Part shown: piece by piece, positions 34,868-43,528 of the stretch
How the letters are laid out: each line of letters begins with the position of its first letter
How positions within the stretch are numbered: position 1 is the first letter of the stretch
Position numbers and translations under genes: made by a program
Notes under the pieces: model-generated
The model's input: only the letters and a program-made list of their open reading frames with translations
Database searches by the model: none
What the model was told of the DNA's origin: nothing
NCBI GenBank assembly: GCA_020633435.1
Contig: JACKDP010000005.1
Location: 62,001-126,000 of the forward strand
Direction of reading: 5' to 3'
DNA: 64,000 nt
Source of the DNA: Myxococcales bacterium
GTDB lineage: Bacteria; Myxococcota_A; Bradymonadia; UBA7976; UBA1532

Positions 34868-35890
34868 TCACTCGGGACCGAGGGCCTCGACGACGGCGAC
34901 ACAGGGGGCCTCGGCCGCGGGGAGGGGCGACGCGGCGAGGGCCTTCGCGAGGCAGGCGTGCTGGGCGGACGGCCGCAGGGTGCCGTTGGCCACGCGGACG
35001 TCGGAGACGGCTCCGCCGCGGTCGATGGTGACCGCCAGTTCGACGTGGGCGGTCATCGGGCGCCGCTCCGCGCGGCACGCGCTGGTCGCGTCGTCCAGGG
35101 CCGCGCGGATCTGGGCCATGCGAGCGGCCGGGCACCCCGCCGCCAGCCGGACGCGCCGCACGACGAGGCCGCGGGTGGTGCCGTAGCGCCCGCGCCCGAC
35201 GACGGCGCTCCCGCCGCGGCCGGGTCCGCCGCCGAGGTCGCCACCCCCGTGGCCGCCGCCGCCGAGGCCAGACGGTCGACTGTCCATCGGCTCTGGAGGC
35301 ACCTCGATGGGATCGATGAAGCGGACGGGCTCCAGGACGGGTCGCTCGGCCCGTGCCCGCTCCTCCTGCGCGCGCTCCTCGGGGCCCACTACGCCGGCCA
35401 GGCCGCGGAGGATGCGGCGGCGATCACCGGCAGGCAGGGGCGTCTTCGCCAGCAGCCCGGCGACCGGGATGGGCAAGAGCAGCGCCCCGGTCGCCGCCTC
35501 GAACTCCGCCTGGGACGCGAAGCCCGCCCGCTCGACGTCGCACGCGCGATACAAGTGGCCCCGGCGCTGGTCGGGCGCGAGCTCGCTCAGCTGCGCCGCC
35601 GCCCGCAGGCCGCCCGGGCACGCCTCCGTCCACACGAACGGCGCCTCCGCCACCGCCCGCGCCTCCAGCATCACCCGCATCTCCGGCGGCGCGGCGGCCA
35701 GGCCATCCAGCCCGGCGAGGATCGGCGCCGGCCAGTCCGGGCAGGCCAGCACCAGCCCGCGCCCGGCCAGAGCGGGCTGGTGGCGCGGCTCGATCGCGCC
35801 GAGCGCCTCGACGACCTTGGCCAGCTCGGCCACCTCGCAGGCCCAGCCGGCGGTGGGCAGGAGACAGAGGGTCACCCAGAGTGCGCGCAT
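34868..35890 (-). CDS. Exported protein with a Gly-rich linker and TonB-like C-terminal domain
   Basis: 340 residues from ATG 35890, which has GGAGGA 5 bases upstream. A signal peptide (LWVTLCLLPTAGWA) precedes a helical domain with paired cysteines. A Glu/Arg-rich helix and a Gly-rich linker (about 215-250, GGGGHGGGDLGGGPG) follow. The last 90 residues, with VELAVTIDRGGAVSDVRVAN and CLAKALAASPLP, match the AgmX/TonB-like C-terminal module (amplitude of partial product, V-x-V-x-I-x-x-x-G-x-V) common in Myxococcota. It may join a periplasmic motility or transport complex; this is inference from the module. The longer upstream frame is rejected. Confidence 0.65.
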   Translation of the reverse strand: MRALWVTLCLLPTAGWACEVAELAKVVEALGAIEPRHQPALAGRGLVLACPDWPAPILAGLDGLAAAPPEMRVMLEARAVAEAPFVWTEACPGGLRAAAQLSELAPDQRRGHLYRACDVERAGFASQAEFEAATGALLLPIPVAGLLAKTPLPAGDRRRILRGLAGVVGPEERAQEERARAERPVLEPVRFIDPIEVPPEPMDSRPSGLGGGGHGGGDLGGGPGRGGSAVVGRGRYGTTRGLVVRRVRLAAGCPAARMAQIRAALDDATSACRAERRPMTAHVELAVTIDRGGAVSDVRVANGTLRPSAQHACLAKALAASPLPAAEAPCVAVVEALGPE

Positions 35891-35958
35891 CGGTCCTCCG
35901 CGGCGTGGCTCCCAAGAACTCCGCCGCCGCAGCTCGCTCAGCGACGGGCTCCAGGAGA

Positions 35959-36011
35959 GTACCGGGTACGCCTCCGCGAGGCCCGCGGCGTCTTCAAGAT
36001 CGTACCGGGTA
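35959..36011. promoter_or_regulatory. Two copies of GTACCGGGTA upstream of the 34868-35890 gene
   Basis: GTACCGGGTAC at 35959-35969 is a palindrome with 5-bp arms around a central G. GTACCGGGTA recurs at 36002-36011, 43 bases away (about four helical turns). Such spacing fits a dimer-binding operator pair, but it could be chance. Confidence 0.3.
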
Positions 36012-36057
36012 GTCCATGGAGGGCGTGGAATTCTGCGCTGGGGCTGGACGGCGGAGA

Positions 36058-36108
36058 GGGGTGGGTGGGCCTGGGTGGGGTGATCGGGTGGGGGTGGGGA
36101 GGGCGGGG
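36058..36108 (+). repeat. G-run cluster with G-quadruplex potential
   Basis: Ten runs of three or more G occur in 51 bases on the plus strand (36058-61, 63-65, 67-69, 73-75, 77-80, 86-88, 90-94, 96-99, 101-103, 105-108), separated by 1-5 bases. This satisfies the common G3+N1-7 rule for quadruplexes more than twice over. Confidence 0.7.
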
Positions 36109-36228
36109 ACGGTCGCCTGGGGTCGCGGAGCGGGTCGGGCGGGTTCGTGGCCAGGTGAGCGGGCACACGGCCCCCGTCGCGCCGGGGGGCGGCGGTGCGT
36201 CAACGACTTCGGGGGCGCCGGCGGGCGG

Positions 36229-37164
36229 TCAGGCCGCGCCGGCTCGGGGTCCCCTCGGGCGGGCGAAGGCCGGGGGCAGCGTGTGCGGCGGCCACGGGAT
36301 CATCAGCTGCGTCGGGTCGGCCTGCCAGGCGTGGAAGGCCCGCGTCGCGCGCGAGTAGGCTTCGCGCAGGGCCTCCTGGGCCTCGCGCCACTCCTGGTGG
36401 TGCTCGGGCGGGCCGTGGACGACGGGGGCGGGGCTGCGATTCCGCTCGCGGGGCTTCGTCATGGGGTCGAGGCGCCGCAGGGCCTCGGGGTCGGGGATGC
36501 GGACGCCGGCCTTCTTGCGCTTCGGCCGCGCCTGGCTGGCCACGTCGTCGGCGAGCTGCCACATCAGCGCGCGGTGGTCCTTCGGGCTCAGGGCCTCAAG
36601 GCCGGGCAGCCGGTCGATCCGCACCGTCAGCGTCTTGGGGTCCTGGCCGGCGTAGGTGAAGACGCCCTCCACCGGCTTGCCGAACAGCAGAAACGGCATC
36701 GAGCAGGCGAAGAAGTCGTCGGCCGGGTGCCGCACCAGGAACTGGGCCGTGGCCTGGCCCATGATGTACTGCAGCCGCTGGAGGGCGTGCTCTTCGGTCG
36801 TGATCTGGATGCAGTGGTTCTGCTCCAGCAGGCTGCCACTGCGGCCGAGCAACTGGTTGATCCGCTTGGAAATTTCTCGCAGCGTCCACTCCAGGAAGGC
36901 GCTCTTGTGGGCCAGCGTCGGCGCGCCGATGAGCAGGTGCAGGTGGTTGGACAGGAAGTGGAAGGCGTAGACGTCGATGAGCGGGAACTTCTCCTGGGCG
37001 CGGGCGAGGACGCCCTGGAGGATCTCGACGCACTTCTCGGTGGGGATGAAGGCGAAGCGGTCGTCGACGACCTTGCTGGTGATCTCATAGAGCATCATGA
37101 GGATGCCGAGCCGCGCGGTCATGAAGGCGCGGTGGACGAGCTCGATGCGCAGGGTGTGGGCCAT
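36229..37164 (-). mobile_element. IS200/RAYT-like HUH (Y1) transposase
   Basis: 311 residues from ATG 37164, with GGAGG upstream. The HUH motif is HLH at residues 74-76 (HFLSNHLHLLIG), and the single catalytic Tyr is probably Tyr133 in LQYIMGQAT, matching PF01797-type proteins. It lacks IS200 ends and sits alone, so a domesticated REP-associated tyrosine transposase is more likely than an active IS. The C-terminal 110 residues are an Arg/Pro-rich extension (PKRKKAGVRIPDPEALRRLD) not present in short IS200 TnpA. No obvious REP hairpins flank it. Confidence 0.8.
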
Positions 37165-37253
37165 GGGGGGAGCCTCCGTGGTGGGTGCTCCCTTGCTTTC
37201 GGTCAGTCGCGGCGCGTGTCGCAGGATTTCTGCGAAAAAGTGCAGGCGGCCGC

Positions 37254-40200
37254 TCAGTCCAGGTGGATGTGCTGCAGCAGCGTGCGCAGGTCGTCCTCGG
37301 TGGCGAGGCGCTTCGGGCCCGCCGCCGGGCGGGCGCGCTTGGGCTGGCTGCGGGCCAGGTCGGCCAGCGGGGGGTGGTCGTAGCCGCCGCCGTCCACGTC
37401 GATGAAGACGGGGTTGCTGTAGCCCAGCGGGCGGGCGCCGCGGTTGTGGATGACCGGGAACATGCCCGGGCCGTCGTCGCCGGTGAGCACGGCGATGACG
37501 TAGGCGTCGGCCTCGACCGGCAGGACGGTGTCGACGACCAGGCGGCGGCGGAAGTGGCCCGGCGCGACCTCCTCGCGCTCGGCGGCGGCCCAGTCGAGGG
37601 GCACCGTGAGGGTGGCGGGGATGGGGTCCGGGTCCGGCTTGCGCTGGTCGATCCCGATGCCCTCGCTCACGTTGGCGTAGAGGCGCAGCGTGTCGAGGGC
37701 CATCCAGTCGGGCGTCTGGATGTCGAGGCGCACGATGACCTCGCCAGGCGCGGCGGCCAGCGTCTCCCCCAGGCCCGCGCTGGTCTCGCCCTGGCGGACC
37801 TCGAGGCGGAAGAACGGGCCGCTGGTGCCGATGAGCCGGCCCGCGTTGACGGCCCGGGCCATGGCGGCCGGATCGAAGGTGGCGATCGTATCGGCGCCCG
37901 CGGGCAGCGCCACGAAGGACCGCGGGGTGCCCGCCTGGCTGGACAGCCGCTTGTGGGTGTCGCTCACGGCCGTGGCCGTGGGGTGGAACCCGCGCCCCAC
38001 CATCTGCAGCCAGTAGCCCATGATGGTCCAGAAGCCGCCCCGCGACAGGCCGTTGTAGATCTCGAAGGCCGTGAAGCCCTCGTCCCACAGGCCGGTGTCG
38101 CCCGTGACCGGATCGGGCTCGGTGGCCGGCAGGCGGAAGAGCGTCGGGTCCGTCGCCGAGGTGCCCCGCAGGACGTCGGCCGCGACGGCCGAGAAGAAGC
38201 CGCCGTCCGGGTGGTTGACCTGCGCGACGACGTCGCCGGGCTGAACCGTGCGGAACCACTGGAAGATCTCGGCCGGCGTCTTGCCCGGGCCGGGGCCGCC
38301 GGCCCAGTCGTACGCCCCGCCGTTGCGGCTGCCGTCCGGGACGAGCGGGAAGCCGTTGTAGTGGCCATAGTCGAAGGTCGTCAGCTCCAGCCCGACCATC
38401 GAGCCCAGCCAGGCCCCGGCGCCGAGCGCCTGGATGGTGGGGGCGAAGTCGGTGATGAAGTCGTGGTCCGTGCTGACCAGGATGTCGACGCCCTCGCCCA
38501 GGAAGGTGCGGACGCGCTCGTCGTTGGGCACCGGGCTGTCCGGCGAGTTGATGGCGTGCACATGGAAGTCGGCCGACAGGGCCCCCGCCGTGTCGACGAC
38601 CGCCTCGATCTCGGCGTCCAGCTCGTTGACGGCGCCCGCGACGACCTCGATGGCCTCCCCGCCCGTCGTCACCGCGTCCGCCGGCCAGACCGACCAGGTG
38701 ATGCCCCGCGTCACGGCGACCTTGTAGGTGCCCGGCGCCAGGGGGATGAGGGCCTCGCCGTCCACGCCGGTGAAGACGCTGGCGGCCGTGTTGCCCAGCG
38801 GGCCGTCGAGGGTGACGTCCCGGTCGCCCGCCGTGGGGAAGTTGGGGCAGTCGCCATCGCACGAGACGGTGATCTTGCCCGGCGTGGGGCTCCCGTCGGC
38901 GCGGCGGATGTGCACGCGGATGGCCGAGGCGGGGCCCACCGCGAAGTCGACGGTGGCGTCCCCGCCAGCGGCGATGTCCACACCGACCTGCTCCACCGGC
39001 GCGCGGTCAGGCGACCAGGCCCGCAGCCGGACGGTGCCCGCGGGCACGTCCATCGCGTAGCGCCCGTCGGCCCCCGAGCGGGCCTGGATGAGGGCATGGC
39101 CCTCCGCGTCCAGGGCCGTGACGTGCATGGCGGCGGGACCGTCCGGGCCGGTCAGCGTGCCCGACACGCGGCCGAGCTCCGCCCCGAGCAGGCGCCACGC
39201 CGCCCCGAGCATCACGGCCGGGTCGCGCCCACCCGCCAGGTACCAGTGCTCATACGTGGCCGTGGCCCCCGGCTGGACGTGCAGGATGCCGGGCAGGTTG
39301 GCCTGCACCCCGGGCCGCGCGAGGAGCGTCGGCAGGACGTTGTTGTTGCCCAGCAGCGACACCGCCACGCCCGAGACCGACACATACGAGCCGCCCAGCG
39401 GCGCCGCGAAGTTCAGGGCGGGATCGGGCCGGGGCACATAGGCGTGGCCGCTCTCCGGGGACTGGAACGCCAGCATCACCAGCGGGTCGGCGGACAGGGC
39501 CTCCGGGCTGAGCCCGCGGTAGCCAAAACCGCCGAAGGGGCCGAAAGGATTGAAGAAGTCGACGGTGCCCCCGGAGTCGATGAGGTGGCCGATGGGGTTG
39601 TGGACGGCCTCGCTGCCGTCGTTGCGCAGGGCCGTGATGACGCGGACGCCCTGGTCGCCGGGGCGCAGGATGTAGAACGTCGTGACGGTCAGCGGCTGGA
39701 GCGTCTCGGTGTCCCAGCCCAGCGAGAGGGCGCCGCCGCCGAGCCCGGCCAGCAGGCCCGGCACGTTGACGAAGTCGAGGAGCTCCAGGTGACCCGTCAC
39801 GGCGAGCACGGCCGCGCCCCCGTCGCTGCCATCGCGGAGGATGTCGTAGCGATCGGGGGCGACGGTCTGGGCCAGGTTCACGAAGAGGCAGATCTCGCCC
39901 AGGGCGTCCTGGCCGGGCTCGCCCGCCGGGCGGCGGACGTCGGCGTCGATGAGGTTGCCGCCGTAGGGGCAGGGGCCGATGACCCGCTCGGGGGCCTCGA
40001 CCACGAAGCGCACCCGCTCGTTCTCGATGACGTGGTCGCCGATCCGGCCCATGGCGGCGGGGCCGCCGATCAGATCGGCCTCGGCGGCGGCGACGAAGAC
40101 GCGCGCGGCGCCCTCGGCCCCCGGGACGGGGTCGAGGTAGGGGGCCAGGTCCACGTCCACCGGCGTGCCGGGTGGGGGCCGCGCGGCGTCCGGCTCGGCG

Positions 40201-40376
40201 GCGTCGGCCGCGCCGCCATCGGCGGCCGCCGCGTCGCCGGGGGGCGCCGCGTCCGTCGGGCTCGCGTCCGCCGGGGCCGCGTCGGGGGCGGCGGCATCGG
40301 GGGCGGGTCGCTTCGAGCCGCCGTCGTCGTCGCAGCCCAAGAGGGCCAGCAGGCAGAGGAGCCGGGACCACTTCAT
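37254..40376 (-). CDS. Lipoprotein with a PHP/CehA-McbA-type metallohydrolase domain
   Basis: 1040 residues. The lipobox LLGC ends at Cys15, followed by a 50-residue Asp/Ala/Pro linker. Residues about 70-400 form a beta-rich region, and about 400-590 hold carboxypeptidase-regulatory-like domains (GPDGPAAMHVTALDAEGHAL). From about 600 a PHP-type phosphoesterase domain starts with SADFHVHAINSP (HxH) and ILVSTDHDFITD, then QVNHPDGGFF and SDTHKRLSSQ, so metal ligands appear conserved. The family hydrolyses phosphoesters or carbamate-like bonds; the substrate is unknown. ATG 40376 is set by AGGAGG 9 bases upstream. It should be anchored at the cell surface. Confidence 0.8.
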   Translation of the reverse strand: MKWSRLLCLLALLGCDDDGGSKRPAPDAAAPDAAPADASPTDAAPPGDAAAADGGAADAAEPDAARPPPGTPVDVDLAPYLDPVPGAEGAARVFVAAAEADLIGGPAAMGRIGDHVIENERVRFVVEAPERVIGPCPYGGNLIDADVRRPAGEPGQDALGEICLFVNLAQTVAPDRYDILRDGSDGGAAVLAVTGHLELLDFVNVPGLLAGLGGGALSLGWDTETLQPLTVTTFYILRPGDQGVRVITALRNDGSEAVHNPIGHLIDSGGTVDFFNPFGPFGGFGYRGLSPEALSADPLVMLAFQSPESGHAYVPRPDPALNFAAPLGGSYVSVSGVAVSLLGNNNVLPTLLARPGVQANLPGILHVQPGATATYEHWYLAGGRDPAVMLGAAWRLLGAELGRVSGTLTGPDGPAAMHVTALDAEGHALIQARSGADGRYAMDVPAGTVRLRAWSPDRAPVEQVGVDIAAGGDATVDFAVGPASAIRVHIRRADGSPTPGKITVSCDGDCPNFPTAGDRDVTLDGPLGNTAASVFTGVDGEALIPLAPGTYKVAVTRGITWSVWPADAVTTGGEAIEVVAGAVNELDAEIEAVVDTAGALSADFHVHAINSPDSPVPNDERVRTFLGEGVDILVSTDHDFITDFAPTIQALGAGAWLGSMVGLELTTFDYGHYNGFPLVPDGSRNGGAYDWAGGPGPGKTPAEIFQWFRTVQPGDVVAQVNHPDGGFFSAVAADVLRGTSATDPTLFRLPATEPDPVTGDTGLWDEGFTAFEIYNGLSRGGFWTIMGYWLQMVGRGFHPTATAVSDTHKRLSSQAGTPRSFVALPAGADTIATFDPAAMARAVNAGRLIGTSGPFFRLEVRQGETSAGLGETLAAAPGEVIVRLDIQTPDWMALDTLRLYANVSEGIGIDQRKPDPDPIPATLTVPLDWAAAEREEVAPGHFRRRLVVDTVLPVEADAYVIAVLTGDDGPGMFPVIHNRGARPLGYSNPVFIDVDGGGYDHPPLADLARSQPKRARPAAGPKRLATEDDLRTLLQHIHLD

Positions 40377-40507
40377 CAATCGAGACCTCCTGTTGCCCGT
40401 CTGCGTAACATGCCTGCCACGTTCTTGTCACAGCGAGCGGGAGGGTGGCCGTGGGCGGCGGGGCGGGCTACCTTGCCCCGGCCGCTGGTCGGACACGGAG
40501 GGGGGTC

Positions 40508-41170
40508 ATGGTGCGCACCATCCTGGGGCTGATGCTCCTGGCCGGGGCCGCGAGCGCGGCCGAGCCTCCCGAGACGTGGCGCTTCGATCTGGGGCTGACG
40601 CTGAGCCGGTTCGAGCAGCAGGTGAAGGCCGAGATCGGCGGCGCCCGCGGCGAGCGGCTGGTGGAAGAGTCGATGGTCGGCCTCATGGCCCTGGCCACCT
40701 GGCGCGCCTGGGGGCCGCTGAGCGTGGGCTGGTACGGCCAGATCGACGCCGGGGGGCGCCGCGCCGGGCGCTTCGTCGGCCTCGACGCCGACCAGAAGAC
40801 GATCGTCGAGGGGGAGGTCGGCGGCGACTTCACCGAGATCTGGACGGGGCCCCTCGTGCGGGCGGCGTGGCGCGGCCTCTTCCTCGAGCTGGGCTATGGT
40901 CTGGTGGGCTGGCGCGACGACGACGCCCGCGGCGATCTGCGTGACGCCGACGGCGGCGCCGACGCGGCCCTGCGCACCTCGCCCACCGTGGCCTGGGCCG
41001 TGGGCCTCGGCGCGGCGCTGCCCGTCTGGGAGTCCCTGGACGTGGTGCTGCGCCTGCAGTACCGCGTGCGCTACTACGACCGCCGCGGCGACGCCGACCT
41101 GGCCGACTCGCTCGTCCACGGCACCCAGAACTTCACGCCCTTCTTCGGGGCCGCCTGGCGGCTGCCCTGA
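40508..41170 (+). CDS. Outer-membrane beta-barrel-like protein before the LptD-like gene
   Basis: 220 residues with a signal peptide (TILGLMLLAGAASA). Alternating amphipathic strands such as LSVGWYGQIDAGG, LFLELGYGLVGWRD and VVLRLQYRVRYYDRR indicate a small barrel of 8-10 strands. The C-terminus TPFFGAAWRLP ends in aromatic and hydrophobic residues. No family is recognised. The start has GGAGGGGG upstream. It precedes the LptD-like gene by 4 bases, so the pair form an operon. Confidence 0.65.
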   Translation: MVRTILGLMLLAGAASAAEPPETWRFDLGLTLSRFEQQVKAEIGGARGERLVEESMVGLMALATWRAWGPLSVGWYGQIDAGGRRAGRFVGLDADQKTIVEGEVGGDFTEIWTGPLVRAAWRGLFLELGYGLVGWRDDDARGDLRDADGGADAALRTSPTVAWAVGLGAALPVWESLDVVLRLQYRVRYYDRRGDADLADSLVHGTQNFTPFFGAAWRLP

Positions 41171-41174
41171 CGCC

Positions 41175-43049
41175 ATGCTCAGCGTCGTCGCCCTGCTCCT
41201 GACCGTCCCGATGGACCTGGAGGCTGGCCGGCTGGAGGTCCACGGCGCCGCCTGGTGGGCCGATGGCGGCGTGGCCGCGCGCCAGGGGGGCTTCGCGCTG
41301 GAGGCCGCGGCGGCCCGCGGGCTGGTAGCGGAGGGCTGCCCGGATGGCCTCGTGCGGGTGCTGGGGCCGGTGGCGGTGACCGGCGGCGAGGCCCGGGCGA
41401 CGGCCACGGAGCTGGAGGCCTGCCTGCCCGCCGGCCCCGTGGTGGCCCAGGGCCTCACGGTCCAGGCGCCGCGCCTGCAGCTCGCCGCGGATCGCGCGAC
41501 CTGGACCGACGGCCGGCTGACGGCCCAGGGCGTCAGCACGACGGCCTGCACCTGCCAGCCGCCGCCCTGGCGCATCACCGCGACGCAGGCCGACGTGACG
41601 CCGGGGGAGGGGGTCTGGGCCACGTGGCCCGTCCTCTGGGTCGGCCCCGTCCCGGTGGCCACCGCGCCGCGCTGGTACGTGCCCCTGGCGCGCCGCCGAA
41701 CCGGATTCCTGTTTCCTTTCATGGGGTTTGATGGCGAGGACGGGGCCCACGCCCGCCTGCCGTTCTTCCTCACGCTCGGCCAGAGCGCCGACCTGACGGT
41801 GGCGCCGGGCTGGCGCCAGGGCTGGGGCGTGACGACCCATGGGGCCCTGCGCTGGGCGGCGAGCGAGCACGAGACCGGCGAGATCGCCGCCCGGGCCGTC
41901 CTGACCGAGGGCGTGGCCGTGTCGGGCCAGGGCAGCCTGCCCCTCAGCGGCGCGCGCCTCGCCATCGAGGGGGACGCGACGACGCATGAGGGCGTCCGGC
42001 AGGCGCTGTCGCCGGGCCTCGCGGCCCGGGGGCGGGATCACCTGCGCGGCACCGTCGCCGCGGGCGTGGCCGGCGCGCGGACGGGCCTCGGCCTGCGGCT
42101 CGTGCAGCTCGACGACCTGGTGTTCCGGCGGTCGCTCACGGTGGCCCCAGACGTCTGGGTCCGCTGGCACGCGGCGGCCGGGCCGGCCGAGCTGTCGCTG
42201 CACGCCCGCACGCTCACGCTGGTGGCCGACGGCGAGACGCGCACCCTGGCCGACACCGGGCTGGAGCTGGACGCCGTGGCGTGGCTGGGCCCGGTGCGGC
42301 TGCGGCCCGTGGTCGGCGGGGCGTCGACGGTGCACCTGGACGACGGCCAGGGGCAGACGGGGGCGGCCTGGGCGGCGGGGGAGGCCCGCGTCGCGGCGGC
42401 CCGGCGCTTCGGCGACCTGCGCCACGAGGTCGCCGTCGTCCTGGATGCGCGGCTCGCGGAGGCCGCCGCCCCGGCGGTCGGCGCCTTCCTGCCCGTGGAT
42501 CTGCCCCTGGCGAGCCGGTCCGTCGGCGCCACCCTGGAGACGCGGCTGGCCGCCGGGGCGCTGGCGGGGGTCGTCTCGGTGCGCGGCGGGGTCGAGGCGG
42601 AGGCGCCCGTCGAAGGCGTCGAGCTGCCGCTGTTCCGGGCGGCCCTCGAGGCCGACGCGGCGCACCTGGACGCCGGGCTGGCGGGGGACGAGGCGGCGTG
42701 GCTGCGTGCCGGGGCCCAGGGCGAGATCGTGAGTGTTCACGCGGGGTTCGCCCGGCTTCGACCCAGCGCTGATACGCCCACGCTGCGGCGGCTGGGGCCG
42801 CAGCGCCCCCTGGCGCTCTCGACGTTCACGGGGGACCTGGCGACGGCGGACGGCGGCCTGGGCCTGCGCCTCGGCCCCGTGGAGCTGGCCTACGACGCGG
42901 CGGTGGACGTGGACGCGGGCCAGCTGCTCGGCCAGGGCGGGCGGCTGGGCTACACGAGCGGCTGCGAGTGCTGGTCGGCGCGGCTCGGCGTCGGCCACGA
43001 GGCGGGGCGCGACCTGCCGGACGCCTGGCTGTCGCTCTCGGTGCCCTGA
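41175..43049 (+). CDS. LptD/OstA-like LPS-assembly outer-membrane protein
   Basis: 624 residues with a short signal (SVVALLLTVP). Residues about 15-130 form an OstA-type beta-jellyroll (AAWWADGGVAARQGGFALEA, ATATELEACLPAGP). The barrel start reads WVGPVPVATAPRWYVPLARR then GFLFPFMGFDGEDGAHARLP, the LptD pattern leading into the barrel. The C-terminus contains CECW, where LptD usually has its last Cys pair. The N-terminal Cys pair also occurs (TACTCQPPP), so interdomain disulfides are possible. LptD inserts LPS with LptE, which is not seen nearby. At 624 residues it is shorter than typical LptD. Confidence 0.8.
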   Translation: MLSVVALLLTVPMDLEAGRLEVHGAAWWADGGVAARQGGFALEAAAARGLVAEGCPDGLVRVLGPVAVTGGEARATATELEACLPAGPVVAQGLTVQAPRLQLAADRATWTDGRLTAQGVSTTACTCQPPPWRITATQADVTPGEGVWATWPVLWVGPVPVATAPRWYVPLARRRTGFLFPFMGFDGEDGAHARLPFFLTLGQSADLTVAPGWRQGWGVTTHGALRWAASEHETGEIAARAVLTEGVAVSGQGSLPLSGARLAIEGDATTHEGVRQALSPGLAARGRDHLRGTVAAGVAGARTGLGLRLVQLDDLVFRRSLTVAPDVWVRWHAAAGPAELSLHARTLTLVADGETRTLADTGLELDAVAWLGPVRLRPVVGGASTVHLDDGQGQTGAAWAAGEARVAAARRFGDLRHEVAVVLDARLAEAAAPAVGAFLPVDLPLASRSVGATLETRLAAGALAGVVSVRGGVEAEAPVEGVELPLFRAALEADAAHLDAGLAGDEAAWLRAGAQGEIVSVHAGFARLRPSADTPTLRRLGPQRPLALSTFTGDLATADGGLGLRLGPVELAYDAAVDVDAGQLLGQGGRLGYTSGCECWSARLGVGHEAGRDLPDAWLSLSVP

Positions 43050-43051
43050 CG

Positions 43052-43528
43052 TCAGGCCGGGGCGAAGGCGGGCAGCGTGACGCCGGCCTCGACCAGGGCC
43101 GCCTCGGCGCGGAGGAGCACCTCACGCGCCCGCGGATCGAGCCGGCCCAGCACCTCGGCGGGGGGCAGCAGCGGGACCGTCACCGGGCCATCGGACCACC
43201 AGATCGCGGCCAGCAGATCGCCGGCGGCCGCGGCGTCGCCGGTGTTGAGCGCGGCGATGGCGGCCTCGGCGCGGGCCCGCTGCTGGGCGAGGCGGGGGGA
43301 CGGCCGCAGCCGCACCGTGACGCCCACGACCACGGCCACGGCGCAGACGGCCAGCAGGATCGGGCGGCCGGCGAACGGCCCCGTCGCCGCCGCGGCCCCC
43401 GCCAGGGCCAGGCCGGCGAGGGCGACGGCGGCCCCGAGCGGTCGGCGGTCGGGGGGCGCCGGCAGGGGAGCCTCGAAGCGCGCGCGGGCCGCCGCGACGG
43501 CGTCAGTGGAGGATGATGGACTTCGCAT
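43052..43528 (-). CDS. Two-helix membrane protein overlapping the Rhs toxin 3' end
   Basis: 158 residues. After a basic/Pro-rich start, two adjacent membrane helices (about residues 32-50 and 56-72, LGAAVALAGLALAGAAAA and ILLAVCAVAVVVGVTV) precede a soluble helical tail (RAEAAIAALNTGDAAAAGDL). No family is recognised. Its first 26 bases overlap the end of the giant Rhs gene, so it would be translated directly after the toxin tip. This is the position expected of an immunity gene, but nothing in the sequence proves it. It converges with the LptD-like gene 3 bases away. Confidence 0.55.
   Translation of the reverse strand: MRSPSSSTDAVAAARARFEAPLPAPPDRRPLGAAVALAGLALAGAAAATGPFAGRPILLAVCAVAVVVGVTVRLRPSPRLAQQRARAEAAIAALNTGDAAAAGDLLAAIWWSDGPVTVPLLPPAEVLGRLDPRAREVLLRAEAALVEAGVTLPAFAPA

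Larger units (their letters stand above)
35891..36228. other. 338-base intergenic region with G-runs and repeated GTACCGGGTA
   Basis: This is the longest stretch without a gene. It lies upstream of the 34868-35890 gene and downstream of the RAYT-like transposase, both on the minus strand. It contains two copies of GTACCGGGTA and a block of ten G-runs on the plus strand, given separately. Overlapping open frames here show no protein-like composition. Confidence 0.6.

Noticed and set aside
37165..38862. Upstream extension of the RAYT-like transposase
   Set aside because: It overlaps the PHP lipoprotein gene; the ribosome site and homology support ATG 37164.
40377..40507. TGGCAGGCATGTTAC considered as a sigma-54 promoter for the PHP lipoprotein
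   Set aside because: The -12 GC is replaced by AC, and no sigma-54 activator or enhancer-like site was seen.
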